Assembly (NCBI GenBank): GCA_017165825.1
Contig: CM029385.1
Location: forward strand, 1,500,690 to 1,564,689
From: Hepsetus odoe
Lineage: Eukaryota > Chordata > Actinopteri > Characiformes > Hepsetidae
Direction of reading: 5' to 3'
Length of the DNA: 64,000 nt
Shown: positions 26,270 to 35,961 of the stretch, piece by piece
How positions within the stretch are numbered: the stretch's first letter is position 1
How the letters are laid out: every line of letters begins with the position of its first letter
Made by a program: the position numbers and the translations under genes
Notes under the pieces: generated by a model
The model's input: only the letters and a program-made list of their open reading frames with translations
The model's database searches: none
What the model was told of the DNA's origin: nothing

Positions 26270-26940
26270 AGTCTGAACGCCACTCTGGGGCTCCAGGTGA
26301 GTCTCAGGTGTGTCATCCCCACCTGGAGGGCGCGCGCAGCCCCCCCCCCGTGACGTCACCTCTGCCCTGCGGGTGGGCGCTCCGGGTCTGGTGATGAGCG
26401 CCGTGTCCCCACAAACCACGGCGACGTCCTCCACGAACACGCAGTCCGGCAGCGCCTCGTCCGCCTCCAGCCGCAGCACGCGCAGCCCGAGTTCGCGCTC
26501 CAGCACCGTCTCGTAGCGCTCGTGCTCCAGGCGCGCGGCCTCCGTGTCCACCGTCTGCTCCGCGCGCGCGCTGCGCAGAGCCTCCGCCGCCAGCGAGTCG
26601 GGCAGCGCGCGCACCACCGCGTGTGTGAACCTTCCGAACTCCGCCTGCATGTCGCCGCGCGAGCCTCTCAGACAAACAGACACACAGAGCGGGCGCGTCA
26701 GATCTGTGGCGCGCGCTCCCCCTCCGCGTTTTGTTTTGTTTTTTTTTTTTCTCTCGACCGACTGACAGCGGGCTCGCGCCGGCTGCCCTGCGCACGCGCG
26801 CTCGGCTCTCGCCAGTTCTCGCGTGAACCACAGACGAGCCGCGGCCAGCTTCACCAACGCGCGCACGCGGGCGCTTTTTGAAGCCCTTTGTTTATTCTTT
26901 CGCGAGCGTTTTTAATGTTCTTTCTTTGCCACTTCGAACC
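26270..26940. promoter_or_regulatory. CpG island and promoter of ddah1 with NRF1-type site
   Basis: A sharply bounded GC- and CpG-rich block covers ddah1 exon 1 and its upstream side, between AT-rich intron on the left and a C/A repeat on the right. TGCGCACGCGCG at 26789-26800 contains a perfect NRF1 palindrome core, 140 bp upstream of the ATG. No TATA box is seen, as is usual for CpG-island housekeeping promoters. The transcription start is probably within 26660-26880 on the minus strand. Confidence 0.7.
26360..26650 (-). CDS. ddah1: ddah1 first coding exon (dimethylarginine dimethylaminohydrolase 1), partial gene
   Basis: Cytosolic enzyme that hydrolyses asymmetric dimethyl- and monomethyl-arginine to citrulline, sustaining nitric-oxide synthase. 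This exon encodes residues 1-97, from the ATG at 26650-26648 to a GT donor at 26359-26358, in phase 0 after ...TRRAE. FGRFTHAVVRALP at the N-terminus and LPDCVFVEDVAVVC (about 67-80) followed by TALITRPGAP are DDAH signatures. Counting against the human numbering I recall, the substrate-binding residues L30, D73, E78, D79 and R98 correspond to L25, D69, E74, D75 and R94, all present. The catalytic His and Cys lie in later exons, not found here and presumably beyond base 1. The open frame runs upstream of this ATG to 26866, but the homology starts at MQAEFGR, which decides the start. Confidence 0.94.
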
Positions 26941-26974
26941 GAGCTGCACGTGCTTCATTCATAACTTCTGTCCA

Positions 26975-27850
26975 CGTCCCTGGGAAACGCCCCAAACACA
27001 ACCCAACCCAAACACCTGTCCCAACACAACCCACTCACCTAAACTACCCCCAAACACCTGTCCCAACACAACCCACTCACCTAAACTACCCCCAAACACC
27101 TGTCCCAACACAACCCACTCACCTAAACTACCCCCAAACACCTGTCCCAACAGAACCCACTCACCTGAACACCACCCAAACACCTGTCACAACCCACTCA
27201 CCTGAACACCACCCAAACACCTGTCCCAACACAACCCACTCACCTGAACTACCCCCAAACACCTGTCCCAACACAACCCACTCACCTAAACTCCCCCAAA
27301 CACCTGTCCCAACACAACCCACTCACCTAAACTACCCCCAAACACCTGTCCCAACACAACCCACTCACCTAACACCACCCAAACACCTGTCCCAAAACAA
27401 CCCACTCACCTAAACTACCCCCAAACACCTGTCCCAAAACAACCCACTCACCTAAACTACCCCCAAACACCTGAACACCACCCAAACACCTGTCACAACC
27501 CACTCACCTGAACACCACCCAAACACCTGTCCCAACACAACCCACTCACCTGAACTACCCCCAAACACCTGTCCCAACACAACCCACTCACCTAACACCA
27601 CCCAAACTCCTGTCCTAACACAACTCACTCACCTAACACCACCCAAAGACCTGTCCTAACACAACCCACTCACCTAACACCACCCAAACACCTGTCCTAA
27701 CACAACTCACTCACCTAACACCACCCAAACACCTGTCCCAACACAACTCACTCACCTAACACCACCCAAACACCTGTCCCAACACAACCCACTCACATAA
27801 ACACCACACAAACACTCATCCCAACACAACCCAAACACCTGTCCCAACAC
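26975..27850. repeat. 42-bp minisatellite, C/A-rich, upstream of ddah1
   Basis: The basic 42-bp unit contains AAACACCTGTCCCAAC and CCCACTCACCTAAACTAC. Shorter variants lack the CTACCC part, and later copies carry CACCACCC instead. Because 42 is a multiple of three, it gives an open frame of repeated NTCPNTTHSPKLPP, which is a shadow and not a gene. The complementary strand has several GG/GGG runs per unit. Confidence 0.92.
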
Positions 27851-28720
27851 AACCCACACCACCAAAACAACCGCCCCCCACTGCCACCCAAACATCCATC
27901 CACCCTCTGCCACCCAGACAACCACCCCCTACTGCCACTCAAACAACCATCCACCTACTGCCACCCATCAACCACCCCCCAGTGCCACCCAAACACCCAT
28001 CCACCCACTGCCACCCAAACACACATCCGCCCACTGCCACCCAAACCTCCATCCACCCACTGCCACCCAGACAACCACCCTCTACTGCCACCCAAACATA
28101 CATTCACCCACTGCCACCCAAAAACACATCCACCCACTGCCCCCCAGACAACCACCCCTACTGCCACTCAAAAACCCATCCACCCACTGCCCCCAAGACA
28201 ACCACCCCTACTGCCACCCAAACACACATCCACCCACTGCTTCCCAGACAACCACCCCTACTGCCACCAGAACACACATCCACCCACTGCCACCCAAACA
28301 TAATGTTAACTCCCACCATCAGACCTAGCACTGCCACCCCAAATCAACCCCAAAACACTTACCCACCATCACCACAAATCAAAACACTGCCACCCTCCTG
28401 CTGCCACCACCACCCAAACATCTACTGACACCCAACCCACAACCCAACCACCCACTAACTGCCACCACAACCCAACCACCCACCAACTGTCACCACAACC
28501 CAACCACCCACTAACTGCCACTACAACCCAACCACCCACCAACTGTCACCACAACCCAACCACCCACCCCAACAAAACCCAAACACCCACCCACTGTAGC
28601 CCAAACACAACCCACCCACACACTCCACTGTCACCTTAACGCAACCCAACCCTCACCTTCTCCCACCACCACCACAACACACCCACCCACCCACTGCCAC
28701 ACTCTCCAACCCCACCCCCG
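27851..28720. repeat. Degenerate C/A-rich repeat (CCACCCACTGCCACCCAAACA type)
   Basis: This continues the previous array with a different core. Units of about 25-55 bp are built on CACTGCCACCCAAACA, CATCCACCCACTGCC and, later, CAACCCAACCACCCAC. The plus strand is nearly free of G. It ends at about 28720, where ordinary sequence resumes. Confidence 0.88.
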
Positions 28721-29117
28721 CAGAAAGATGTGCACATTGTTTCTCCTCCTTGACTCTTCTCATCTGCTCACTTCTAGCACCTTCTCACTTCCTCAAGACA
28801 ACTCAACCTTCACATCTTCCTGAACCACAAAAATCCCTCAGTCTACAAGCTGTGATCATGGAGGCATGTGGTTATGGATGGCGAGATGAGAAAAAGAAAA
28901 CAGCTCACAGACCTTTGGAGACGTGTGTTGGTGAAGCAGCAGCGAAAGCCTGTAGACGCTGCATGACTAGCAGGGATTGTGTTTGGGTCTCTAACAGCAG
29001 GGAGCTGCCCAGCGCTGGGCTACTGGAGCTGCCACAGTGAGGACGCTGGCATGCAGTTTGTGTCCTCCTGAGCCATCTAAGGAGCTCTGTGTGTGTGTCT
29101 TTCCACTGAGTCGGGCC

Positions 29118-29293
29118 GGAATGTGCTCTCCAGACGTCCCTGGGTGCATTCCTCCGCTCCCTGGGAACAAAGTCAGTCTTTCCTTGTTCCAAATCCACTC
29201 AATTATCCTGACGGCTCCAAACATTCCTGAAGGCCCACATACCAGCTCTTCCATTTCAGACAGGTCTCTCCGCTTGCTCTCTTTTTCCATTCC
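29118..29293. promoter_or_regulatory. Cluster of four TEAD-type CATTCC motifs
   Basis: GGAATG at 29118-29123 and CATTCC at 29147-29152, 29222-29227 and 29288-29293 lie within 176 bp in the divergent intergenic region. A given 6-mer on either strand is expected about once per 2 kb, so four is a local excess. It could be a YAP/TEAD enhancer for cyr61, 6.6 kb downstream. This is inference from motifs only. Confidence 0.35.
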
Positions 29294-29693
29294 TCCAGCA
29301 CACCACACACACACACACACACACACACATTCTGCCTCTCCGAGAAAGGAAAGGCACACCTGGGATCTGGTGAGCGCTGCTGTGAAAGTGGTTTTCAGGA
29401 AGAAACATGGAGCTCCAATTCCATGATTTTAGAATTTTTCCATTAAGCAACAGGTCAAAAAATCAGAAAACAGTCGCTCCCCCCTCCAGTCCAAATAAAA
29501 AGCATGTAAACATGTAAACTGTACAGCTTAATAATCTGAGGTGTTCACTGCAGACTTGAGGACCCAGATGCTGTAAAGCTAAAACAGTTCAAATTTCAGT
29601 CTGTTTTTTTTTTTTTAAAGAGAACAGTGTCTATGAGTATTAATAACCCGAGGACACACATTCTTTAACTACACAGAAGTAACTAACTAAAGT

Positions 29694-30020
29694 AAAGTGA
29701 AAAAGTAAAGACTCTGAAATGTACTCGGAGTACTCTGAAATTAACTTAGAATATAAAAGTACAGGCTCTGGAATGTACCAGCTCAGCAAAGCATTCAATC
29801 TAAAGAAGCTAAAATCCAAAAGTACAGGCTCTGAAATGTACTCAGAGTATGCAGTACATATAAAAAAGTACAGGCTCTGAAATGTACTTAAAAAGTACAA
29901 AGTACTCTTAAAAAGTACCAATACAAAAGCACAGACATGTATTTAAAGTCTAAAAGTAAAAGCAAAAAAAAGTACAGACTCTTAAATGTAATTAAAGTAT
30001 AAAAGTACGAGTAAAAATTA
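29694..30020. repeat. Degenerate repeat of AAAAGTACAGGCTCTGAAATGTACT type
   Basis: About eight loose copies occur of 'AAGTACAGGCTCTGAAATGTACT' followed by 'AGAGTA/AAAGTATAAAAGTAC'. It is rich in GTAC palindromes. It is old and degenerate. Confidence 0.65.
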
Positions 30021-30493
30021 CAGGCTAGTTCGCAGTGTTGGCTTCTAGACCACAGTTGTGTTAAGAAGGGAACTTTTTGGCACAACGTTGATATTGAGTC
30101 TAAATCCCTGCCGGTCTGATTGGAGCTACTTTCATGCAGGCGGCTGTTTAAATTCATTACGACACTTTGGCCAATCAGATTAAAATAACAGATGTGTTCA
30201 ATCCACCAGATCCTGCTTGTGATCTGTTCTTGCTAAAATCTCCCCTGATGTCGCCTGAGCTGTATTGACGCATCGCTCTGGACTGTGCGGTTTCAGCGGA
30301 ACTCTTACTAATGCATACTTCACTAATGCCTCTCACTAATATTTACCTTCAAACCAACACTTAGACTTTCAGTGTCGATACCAAACCCGCTTACAGTACG
30401 AGGGTCCAGAGCCATTCCTGCAAGCAAACCCAATGAAATGCAAACATAACCTGTCTAAAACTTTCAGACAGGTCTGGTTTCTTCAATTTATGA

Positions 30494-30723
30494 AGTGAAA
30501 GTGACTATTCGTCTTTGTGAAGAGCACATCACAGTGAACCACAATGAAATGCATCCTCTGCCTTTAACCCACCCAGTTAGCGGCCATATCCAGCACCCAG
30601 GGAGCAGTGTTGGGGATGGTACCTTGCTGAATGGTATCTCAGGGTCTGGCCTACTGGTCAGGGATTTGAAGCCACGGCTTTCCGATCCTGTGGCCTAGTC
30701 ACTAACACTAGAAGACCACTGTC
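30494..30723 (-). mobile_element. tRNA-derived SINE, family A, reverse, full length
   Basis: Runs from TGAAAGTGACTATTCGTC through CCATATCCAGCACCCAGGGAG to AACACTAGAAGACCACTGTCC. Confidence 0.85.
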
Positions 30724-31136
30724 CTTTTTATAATCGCCATTTGACCAAGGTGCTCAGGAGTCATGTCCAATCTCAACTCACTCTCTTCGAGCATCAGGTT
30801 CAGCCCAGCTTGATCTCCAACTTCTCAAAAGAAGGAGATTTACGTCAAAACTCTTCTCTGTCCCGGATCCTAAGCAGCGGAACCAACTTCTGAGACCATG
30901 ACTTTCTCCAAAGAGCAAATGTTGTTGAACTTTAACTTCACGTATAGGAGAACTGAGAATTTGCAGTTGCTGCTTAAGGCTTTCTAGTGTGAAGGACATG
31001 CACTTTTAGGAAACATCCCTTGGGGATTCATAGCCGAGTGCAACCAAATCTTCTCAACATCTAGGCTTTGTACCAGCAAAGAAGCCCCAGTGCACCAATT
31101 AAAGCAACGATTTCTGAAGAATGACGGGAGAAGTGT

Positions 31137-31396
31137 AGTGAAAGTGACTATTGTCATTGTGAACACACATCGCAGGACACACTGAACAACAACACACAAA
31201 GAACCACAAAGAAAGTTCTTCTCGGTATTTTACCTACACACCCCCTGTGGCAGAGGGCAGCTGTACGACCTGCACCTGGGGAGCAGTGATGGGGACGGTA
31301 CCTCACTCAAGGGTACCTCAAGATAACCTACTGGTCTGGGAATCAACCTTTCGATTATGGGTCCTTGTCCCTAAACACTAGGCCTCGCTGCCCCAG
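31137..31396 (-). mobile_element. tRNA-derived SINE, family A, reverse, full length
   Basis: Runs from TGAAAGTGACTATTGTCATTG to ACTAGGCCTCGCTGCCCC, with GGGGAGCAGTGATGGGGAC inside. Confidence 0.86.
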
Positions 31397-32404
31397 TAGG
31401 GTTCTATAAACCAGAAAACGTAGAATACATTAAAGACCATCATTTTAAATGCCCACATAAAGTCCCAGGCCAAATCCAATCCATTGCTGTGCAATTCCCA
31501 TGTTTCTGGAAATTGTTACTGCAAGACTGACATTCTTCCAGCAAATCCCTCCACTATCCCTTCACTGTTTATACTATAATGCATAAAAACAGAACTCTGG
31601 ATGTCTGGCGTCAGTGTTTTTAATTTCAGGAATATTTCTGGCGAAATGTGCTGCCACTGCCTTTCCTTATAAGGGTTACCGCTGAAACAAGAGTGGAAAG
31701 AAAGCACACATGATGTCCCAGATACATCATGCCTGCAGGAATACAGTCCTATAGACTAGATCTACCAAGGAAGCGCTAGATGACATAATGCTTTCACTAA
31801 TGGGAAACAGCACTGTCAATGCAAGGTTGGGCTTAATTTTATGTAAAAGATTTCTGACTGGTGGCTCAAAAGTTCAGACCACATCTGTGTCTGAAATTCA
31901 GACTCAAACCTGAGTGTACATCGCACGTAAACAGAACTAAACCATTCATCCTGTCATTTCATTGGAACAGCATTGTTAAGCATAAAAGCAAACTCTCGGC
32001 TGAGTGGAGAAGCGATATGCAGGATATAAATGATGAACTCGATGGTGTAGATGTTGGCTTGGTGGTGGTGTAAGGTCGGGTTTCTGAGTGTTTCCTGCAG
32101 GATTAGGTTAAGTAGAGGCTGCTTATACACCATACAATCAGAAGTGGAAGGAAAGAAACAGCTGGAAAGTGTAACTACGGCTGTTTGGGAAGAAATATAT
32201 CATCACCATCCCAACAAGAGCCTCCTAATGGGTCATTTTGCAGGAGAAGGCAAAAGGCAACTTTGGAAAGAAGGTTCAGGTGTGGAGGTTTTTCCCAGAA
32301 GAACTGGTGTTTAGGGTTCTCCTCCAAGCATGTTGAGTTGTCCAGTCATGCTGTGTTTACTTTAGACCCAAATGTGCAGTGGGGCAGGTCTTCATGCCCC
32401 AGCA

Positions 32405-32895
32405 CAGGAAGAATCATGTGATTGGGGGAGTCCTAGCATCCTACAGGCCTTCTGCTTTCAGGTGAGAGCATTGCTAACATTGGGAGAGTCCTAGCAAGGG
32501 GGAAATGGACACTTCTAAATTGGGGAAAAATTGAGAAAGTGAAAACAAAAAACTGATTTGGATACAGCTTTCGGGACTGTTTATAGTTTCATTGAGTGAG
32601 TGGATCGGTTACATGGTATGACCGGGGGAGTCTTAGCCTGGGGCTGAAACTAGATACTATAAAATGGAAGGAAAAATGTGAAAATGCCAAAAAAACTGAT
32701 CTGGAATCAGTTTTAAAAACTGTTTATACTTTCATAAAATGAGAGCACTGGTAACATCATCTGACTGGAGGGGGTCCTAGATTGGGGAGTGAAAGTGAAA
32801 ACTAATAAATTGGGGGACAATTGGGAAATTAAAAAACAAAAAACCGATCTGGAATCAGTTGTTGAGACTTCTTATGCCTTTAGAGAGATCATCAT
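32405..32895 (+). repeat. Degenerate tandem triplication, about 145-bp period
   Basis: AAAAAACTGATTTGGATACAG (32547), AAAAAACTGATCTGGAATCAG (32690) and AAAAACCGATCTGGAATCAG (32837) recur about every 145 bp. GGGGAGTCCTAG-type blocks precede them and GTTTATA.TTTCAT blocks follow. Confidence 0.7.
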
Positions 32896-33485
32896 CCCAG
32901 TGTCTGTAATCAGTCATGTGGTCGCTTGGTTTTTGCCCTGGACACATTTCCACCATGAGTCACATGCTCAAATCGATAATAAGACAAGCCCTCGGCTGCT
33001 TGCTTTTTTTCCACTGGAGGGCAAGAGGGGTGGCGGGCTGATGGAAAAAATTATGGCTGCCGTTACAGCAGGGCGAAGGCAAAATGGATTTTGTAATGTT
33101 TCCTCGGCGTGTAATTACAGGAGAACAAAAATTAAGAGCTGATTCTCCTGAAAGGCAGGAATCCAATGACAGAACTGTTTCCTAAAACAAGAGCTTCCTC
33201 TGAGCTCTGAGGGCAGCCAGAGAGAGAGCGCGAGAGAGAGTGAGAGAGTGAGAGAGAGTGAGAGGCCCAGATGGCGGCACACTCAGAACCAGATGTCAGC
33301 AGGAAAGAGTCATCATAATTATATTATTACATTATAATCCAGCATATGCTAAAGACACTTCCTCCAGGGATTGCGCTTCACTCGTCCTCCAGCTGGAGAA
33401 AGAAGGCATGAGGGGCTTTGCTGCAAGCTGTGTGAGACACGTCCAAAATGTTGGCAAACATTTCTCCCGTCTCGATTGGATTTAA

Positions 33486-33690
33486 CGGTGGCACGGTGGC
33501 ACTGTCGCCTCACAGCAAGAAAGTCCTGGGTTTGATTCCCAAGCGGGACGGCCCGGGTCCTTTCTGTGTGGAGGGGACATGTTTTCCCTGTGTCTGCGGT
33601 TCCTCCTGGAGCTCATGATTCCTCCCACCGTCCAAAGACATGCATGTCAGGTGGACTGGAGATGCAGAATTGTCTCCTAGGTGTGAGTGT
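33486..33690 (+). mobile_element. Dispersed repeat family C, forward
   Basis: GGTGGCACTGTCGCCTCACAG, CCTGGGTTTGATTCCC, GGTCCTTTCTGTGTGGAG and CAGGTGGACTGGAGATGC are present. Confidence 0.85.
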
Positions 33691-34293
33691 AATCATCTGA
33701 GTGCCTTTTGTCAGTTGTTTAAATGAGAGCACGTCCTCTGCAGAGACACTTCTGCACATTTGAATGCAGTTCCCTGTTTACCTCATTAGAGCGAACACAA
33801 AACATGGCCTTTACAAACGACGTGGCACGTTTTAGATCTCTTAAATTCACCAAATCTGAACTGCGTTAGGATTTTGCTGAAAAAGTAACGAATATACTCA
33901 TTTCTTCTCAATGAAATGTGTTTTTTGGGCCCTTTTGCTTAAAATCTACTGACAATTAGGAGTGCTATCTTCTAAAAATGAACAGAAACATGACATAAAG
34001 AAGAGAATCGAATCTTAGAGAGACTAACAATGCAGTAACGCAATCCCTTGTCCTCGTGTAAACACAAAAAGAATAACAGCTGTACCATCTCCATCTAGTG
34101 TTCTCCTCACTACCTTCAGCACAACAGGAACAGGTGGAAGGACCTGCATGAACTGCATAAACACACAGACTTGCGAAGACAAATCAGACATCAGATGTAA
34201 AGACATTCATCAGTTTCTTTAAGATCCCCACATATTTCAGTATCCGCCATCCAGAGTGGGTTTAACTGTGAAATGGTTCAAAATGCAGTGGGA

Positions 34294-34488
34294 GTGAATG
34301 GAACCAGACGTCTCCAAACCCAGCACGGAGCGATTATGTGTATGATGGTGAGTCTGGACCATTCTGCCCCACACCGTACCCCCTCCACCATTAATGGGTT
34401 CACGTTTAGGCCAAAATCTTCTCCAAAGCAGAACAAAGTCTCATGCGCCGTGTCTGGGAGGAAGTTTCAGACGTCTGGTTCCGTTCAC
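34294..34488. mobile_element. MITE-like element with terminal inverted repeats
   Basis: GTGAATGGAACCAGACGTCT at 34294-34313 is repeated inverted, with one mismatch, as AGACGTCTGGTTCCGTTCAC at 34469-34488. Weaker pairing continues inward. About 155 bp of non-coding sequence lies between the arms. No target-site duplication is obvious. Confidence 0.6.
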
Positions 34489-35056
34489 CAACAAGGGGAA
34501 CCGTCCTGACTCTAGAACGGACCGCTTCCCAACTTTTTTCTCTACACAAATCTCCCTTTGACCGCATGCACCCCCAGGTCCCAGAGTAGAATGGGGCTTA
34601 CCTGCTCTCTGCACACCTTTTTCGCCCATCCCGCTCTTCTGCCCCACGAGCAGCCGGGATGGGAACAGACCCGGCAGGAGCAGCCTGTTGCTTTGCACCC
34701 ATGCCTCATTCATCTGAGTCCATTTGAAAGCCGTGTGTGTGTGTGTGTGTGAGAGGTGTGTGCCCAGTGTGTGTGTGTCTTTTCTCCATCCAGAGTTTAA
34801 TCTCTGGATTGCACTGGAATGTTACTTGGCTTTGAACCTCAAAGCCAAAACAAACCAGCATAACTTCTATGGAAATTTTGGGATCACTGCACTACATGTT
34901 GTCCTCCTGAAGGTTTGGGGAGTTGGGGAGTTGAATGTATGGAAATTGAATTAGCAGTGAGAATTTCCCTCCATGGAAGTTAGTTGAACAACCCCTGGAA
35001 TCTGTCAGTCTGCTCTGTGGCTGCACAAATATGTTCATAATGGGAGCACTGCCATA

Positions 35057-35094
35057 CCAAATATGGCTATGGCGTTGCATGCAGGTCACATTCC
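35057..35094 (+). promoter_or_regulatory. Candidate serum-response module upstream of cyr61: CArG box plus TEAD site
   Basis: CCAAATATGG at 35057-35066 is a perfect CC(A/T)6GG CArG box for SRF. ACATTCC at 35088-35094 is a TEAD core 21 bp further on. A further TEAD core on the opposite strand, GGAATG, is at 34816-34821. The module is about 740 bp upstream of the TATA box. Mammalian Cyr61 is known to use an upstream SRE, so this is a plausible counterpart. Confidence 0.55.
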
Positions 35095-35178
35095 TCCACA
35101 TCTGGAAGAGTTTACAGCCCGGGAGGAGAGGAAAAAGAAAGAGAAAAGGCCAGAAATAAACTTTTCTTTCTTTTTTTA

Positions 35179-35291
35179 GGGGGGGGGGGGGTGAGCTCCA
35201 AAACGTTGACGGTACACGGTGCCCCAGTTGCAAAAGTCGCAAAGCAATAAAATAAAATAAAATAGAATAAAATAAAATAAATAAATAAATA
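35179..35291 (+). repeat. G13 run and AAATA/AATA repeat
   Basis: Thirteen consecutive G at 35179-35191 and an (AATAA)n-type run at 35247-35291, between the CArG module and the promoter. Confidence 0.9.
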
Positions 35292-35595
35292 GTGGTTTGA
35301 CATGTTTTTTTCCTTTTCTCATTTATTATTTGAAATGAATTAACTGATACAAAAACAATGTAAACAAAGACAAAGAACACTGTGGCAAAAATCCTTTAAA
35401 ATAATATCAATGATAATAATAAAAATACAAATAAAGAAAAGAAAGAGCAAAGAAAGAAAGAAAGTAGCGGGCGCGCATCAACAACGTGAACGCGCTTTCG
35501 AGAACATTTCTTGTTGTGTTTGTTATTTACGCTTCTTCAGAGGTAACATCGGCCCGATTTTCCCTCCGATACAAAGTGAGATGCGTTCTGGGACC

Positions 35596-35598
<3 letters not shown>

Positions 35599-35629
<31 letters not shown>

Positions 35630-35716
35630 TTGGAGTCAAGCGAGGAAAATTCCTAGAGGAGGAGGAGGAGAGAGAGAGGGAGAGAGAGGAGGGAGGAGGG
35701 AGGGAGGGGGGGGGTG
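35599..35716 (+). repeat. Polypurine GA/GGA tract upstream of the cyr61 promoter
   Basis: GA run at 35599-35627, then GGA/GAGA-rich purine sequence at 35655-35716, ending 79 bp before the TATA box. The intervening 35628-35654 is not purine-only. Confidence 0.85.
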
Positions 35717-35736
35717 CTGGAAAATCGCGCCGAGAA

Positions 35737-35782
35737 ACATTCCTCGCATAACTCGGGAAGAGTGGAGCGCGCCGCTGCGTCA
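35737..35782 (+). promoter_or_regulatory. cyr61 proximal promoter: TEAD (MCAT) and CRE/AP-1-like sites
   Basis: ACATTCC at 35737-35743 matches the TEAD core, and TGCGTCA at 35776-35782 is one base from an ATF/AP-1 heptamer. Both lie within 60 bp upstream of the TATA box. CCN1 is an established YAP/TEAD and cAMP/AP-1 responsive gene, so the sites fit. Occupancy is inference. Confidence 0.5.
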
Positions 35783-35794
35783 GCGCGCTCGTGC

Positions 35795-35800
35795 TATAAA
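35795..35800 (+). promoter_or_regulatory. TATA box of cyr61
   Basis: TATAAA in a GC-rich context lies 162 bp upstream of the cyr61 ATG. It predicts a transcription start near 35825 and a leader of about 137 nt. A TATA box is expected for this immediate-early gene. Confidence 0.85.
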
Positions 35801-35824
35801 GGCGGGAGATGGGGGCGCGTTCTC

Positions 35825-35961
35825 AGCACACAGCGAGACTCGCTCCCGGAGAGCACTCACTCTACACACACACACGCTCACTCACTCTCACTCTCACTCT
35901 CACACACGGTGGTGGGACTCTAGGACGACTTGTTTTATTTTGCACGGAGATCTTGTAGAAG
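35825..35961 (+). other. cyr61 5' leader (predicted), with CA/CTCA tract
   Basis: This is the predicted untranslated leader, from about 30 bp after the TATA box to the ATG. It contains a short CA run followed by repeated CTCA/CTCTCA units at about 35862-35905. The start point is inferred from TATA spacing only. Confidence 0.6.

Larger units (their letters stand above)
1..26359 (-). other. Presumed ddah1 intron 1 (part), no exon found
   Basis: Everything left of the ddah1 exon-1 donor should be intron 1, which is also very long in mammals. I looked on the minus strand for the next DDAH block (the ...DGGDVLFTGREFFVGLS region) and saw none. The interval holds SINEs, a LINE tail and many simple repeats, listed separately. 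Unlisted stretches such as 1-2500, 4500-5900, 7900-8750, 10130-11280, 18660-19690 and 19900-21160 show nothing I can name. Confidence 0.6.
28720..35040. other. ddah1–cyr61 divergent intergenic region
   Basis: No exon was recognised between the C/A-rich array and the cyr61 upstream module. It contains a TEAD-motif cluster (29118-29293), a degenerate GTAC-rich repeat (29694-30020), SINEs (30494-30723, 31137-31396, 33486-33690), a 145-bp triplication (32405-32895) and a MITE-like inverted repeat (34294-34488). Confidence 0.6.

Noticed and set aside
26313..26831. 172-codon minus-strand frame rich in Arg/Ala over ddah1 exon 1
   Set aside because: Wrong frame of the CpG-rich ddah1 exon. The true frame has the DDAH motifs.
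26522..26881. 119-codon plus-strand frame at the ddah1 promoter
   Set aside because: Antisense shadow in the CpG island, with no recognisable domain.
26888..27205. Repetitive protein (NTCPNTTHSPKLPP)n
   Set aside because: Product of the 42-bp minisatellite, whose length is a multiple of three. There is no gene evidence.
27982..28428. 148-codon frame rich in Pro, His and Thr
   Set aside because: Translation of the C/A-rich degenerate repeat.
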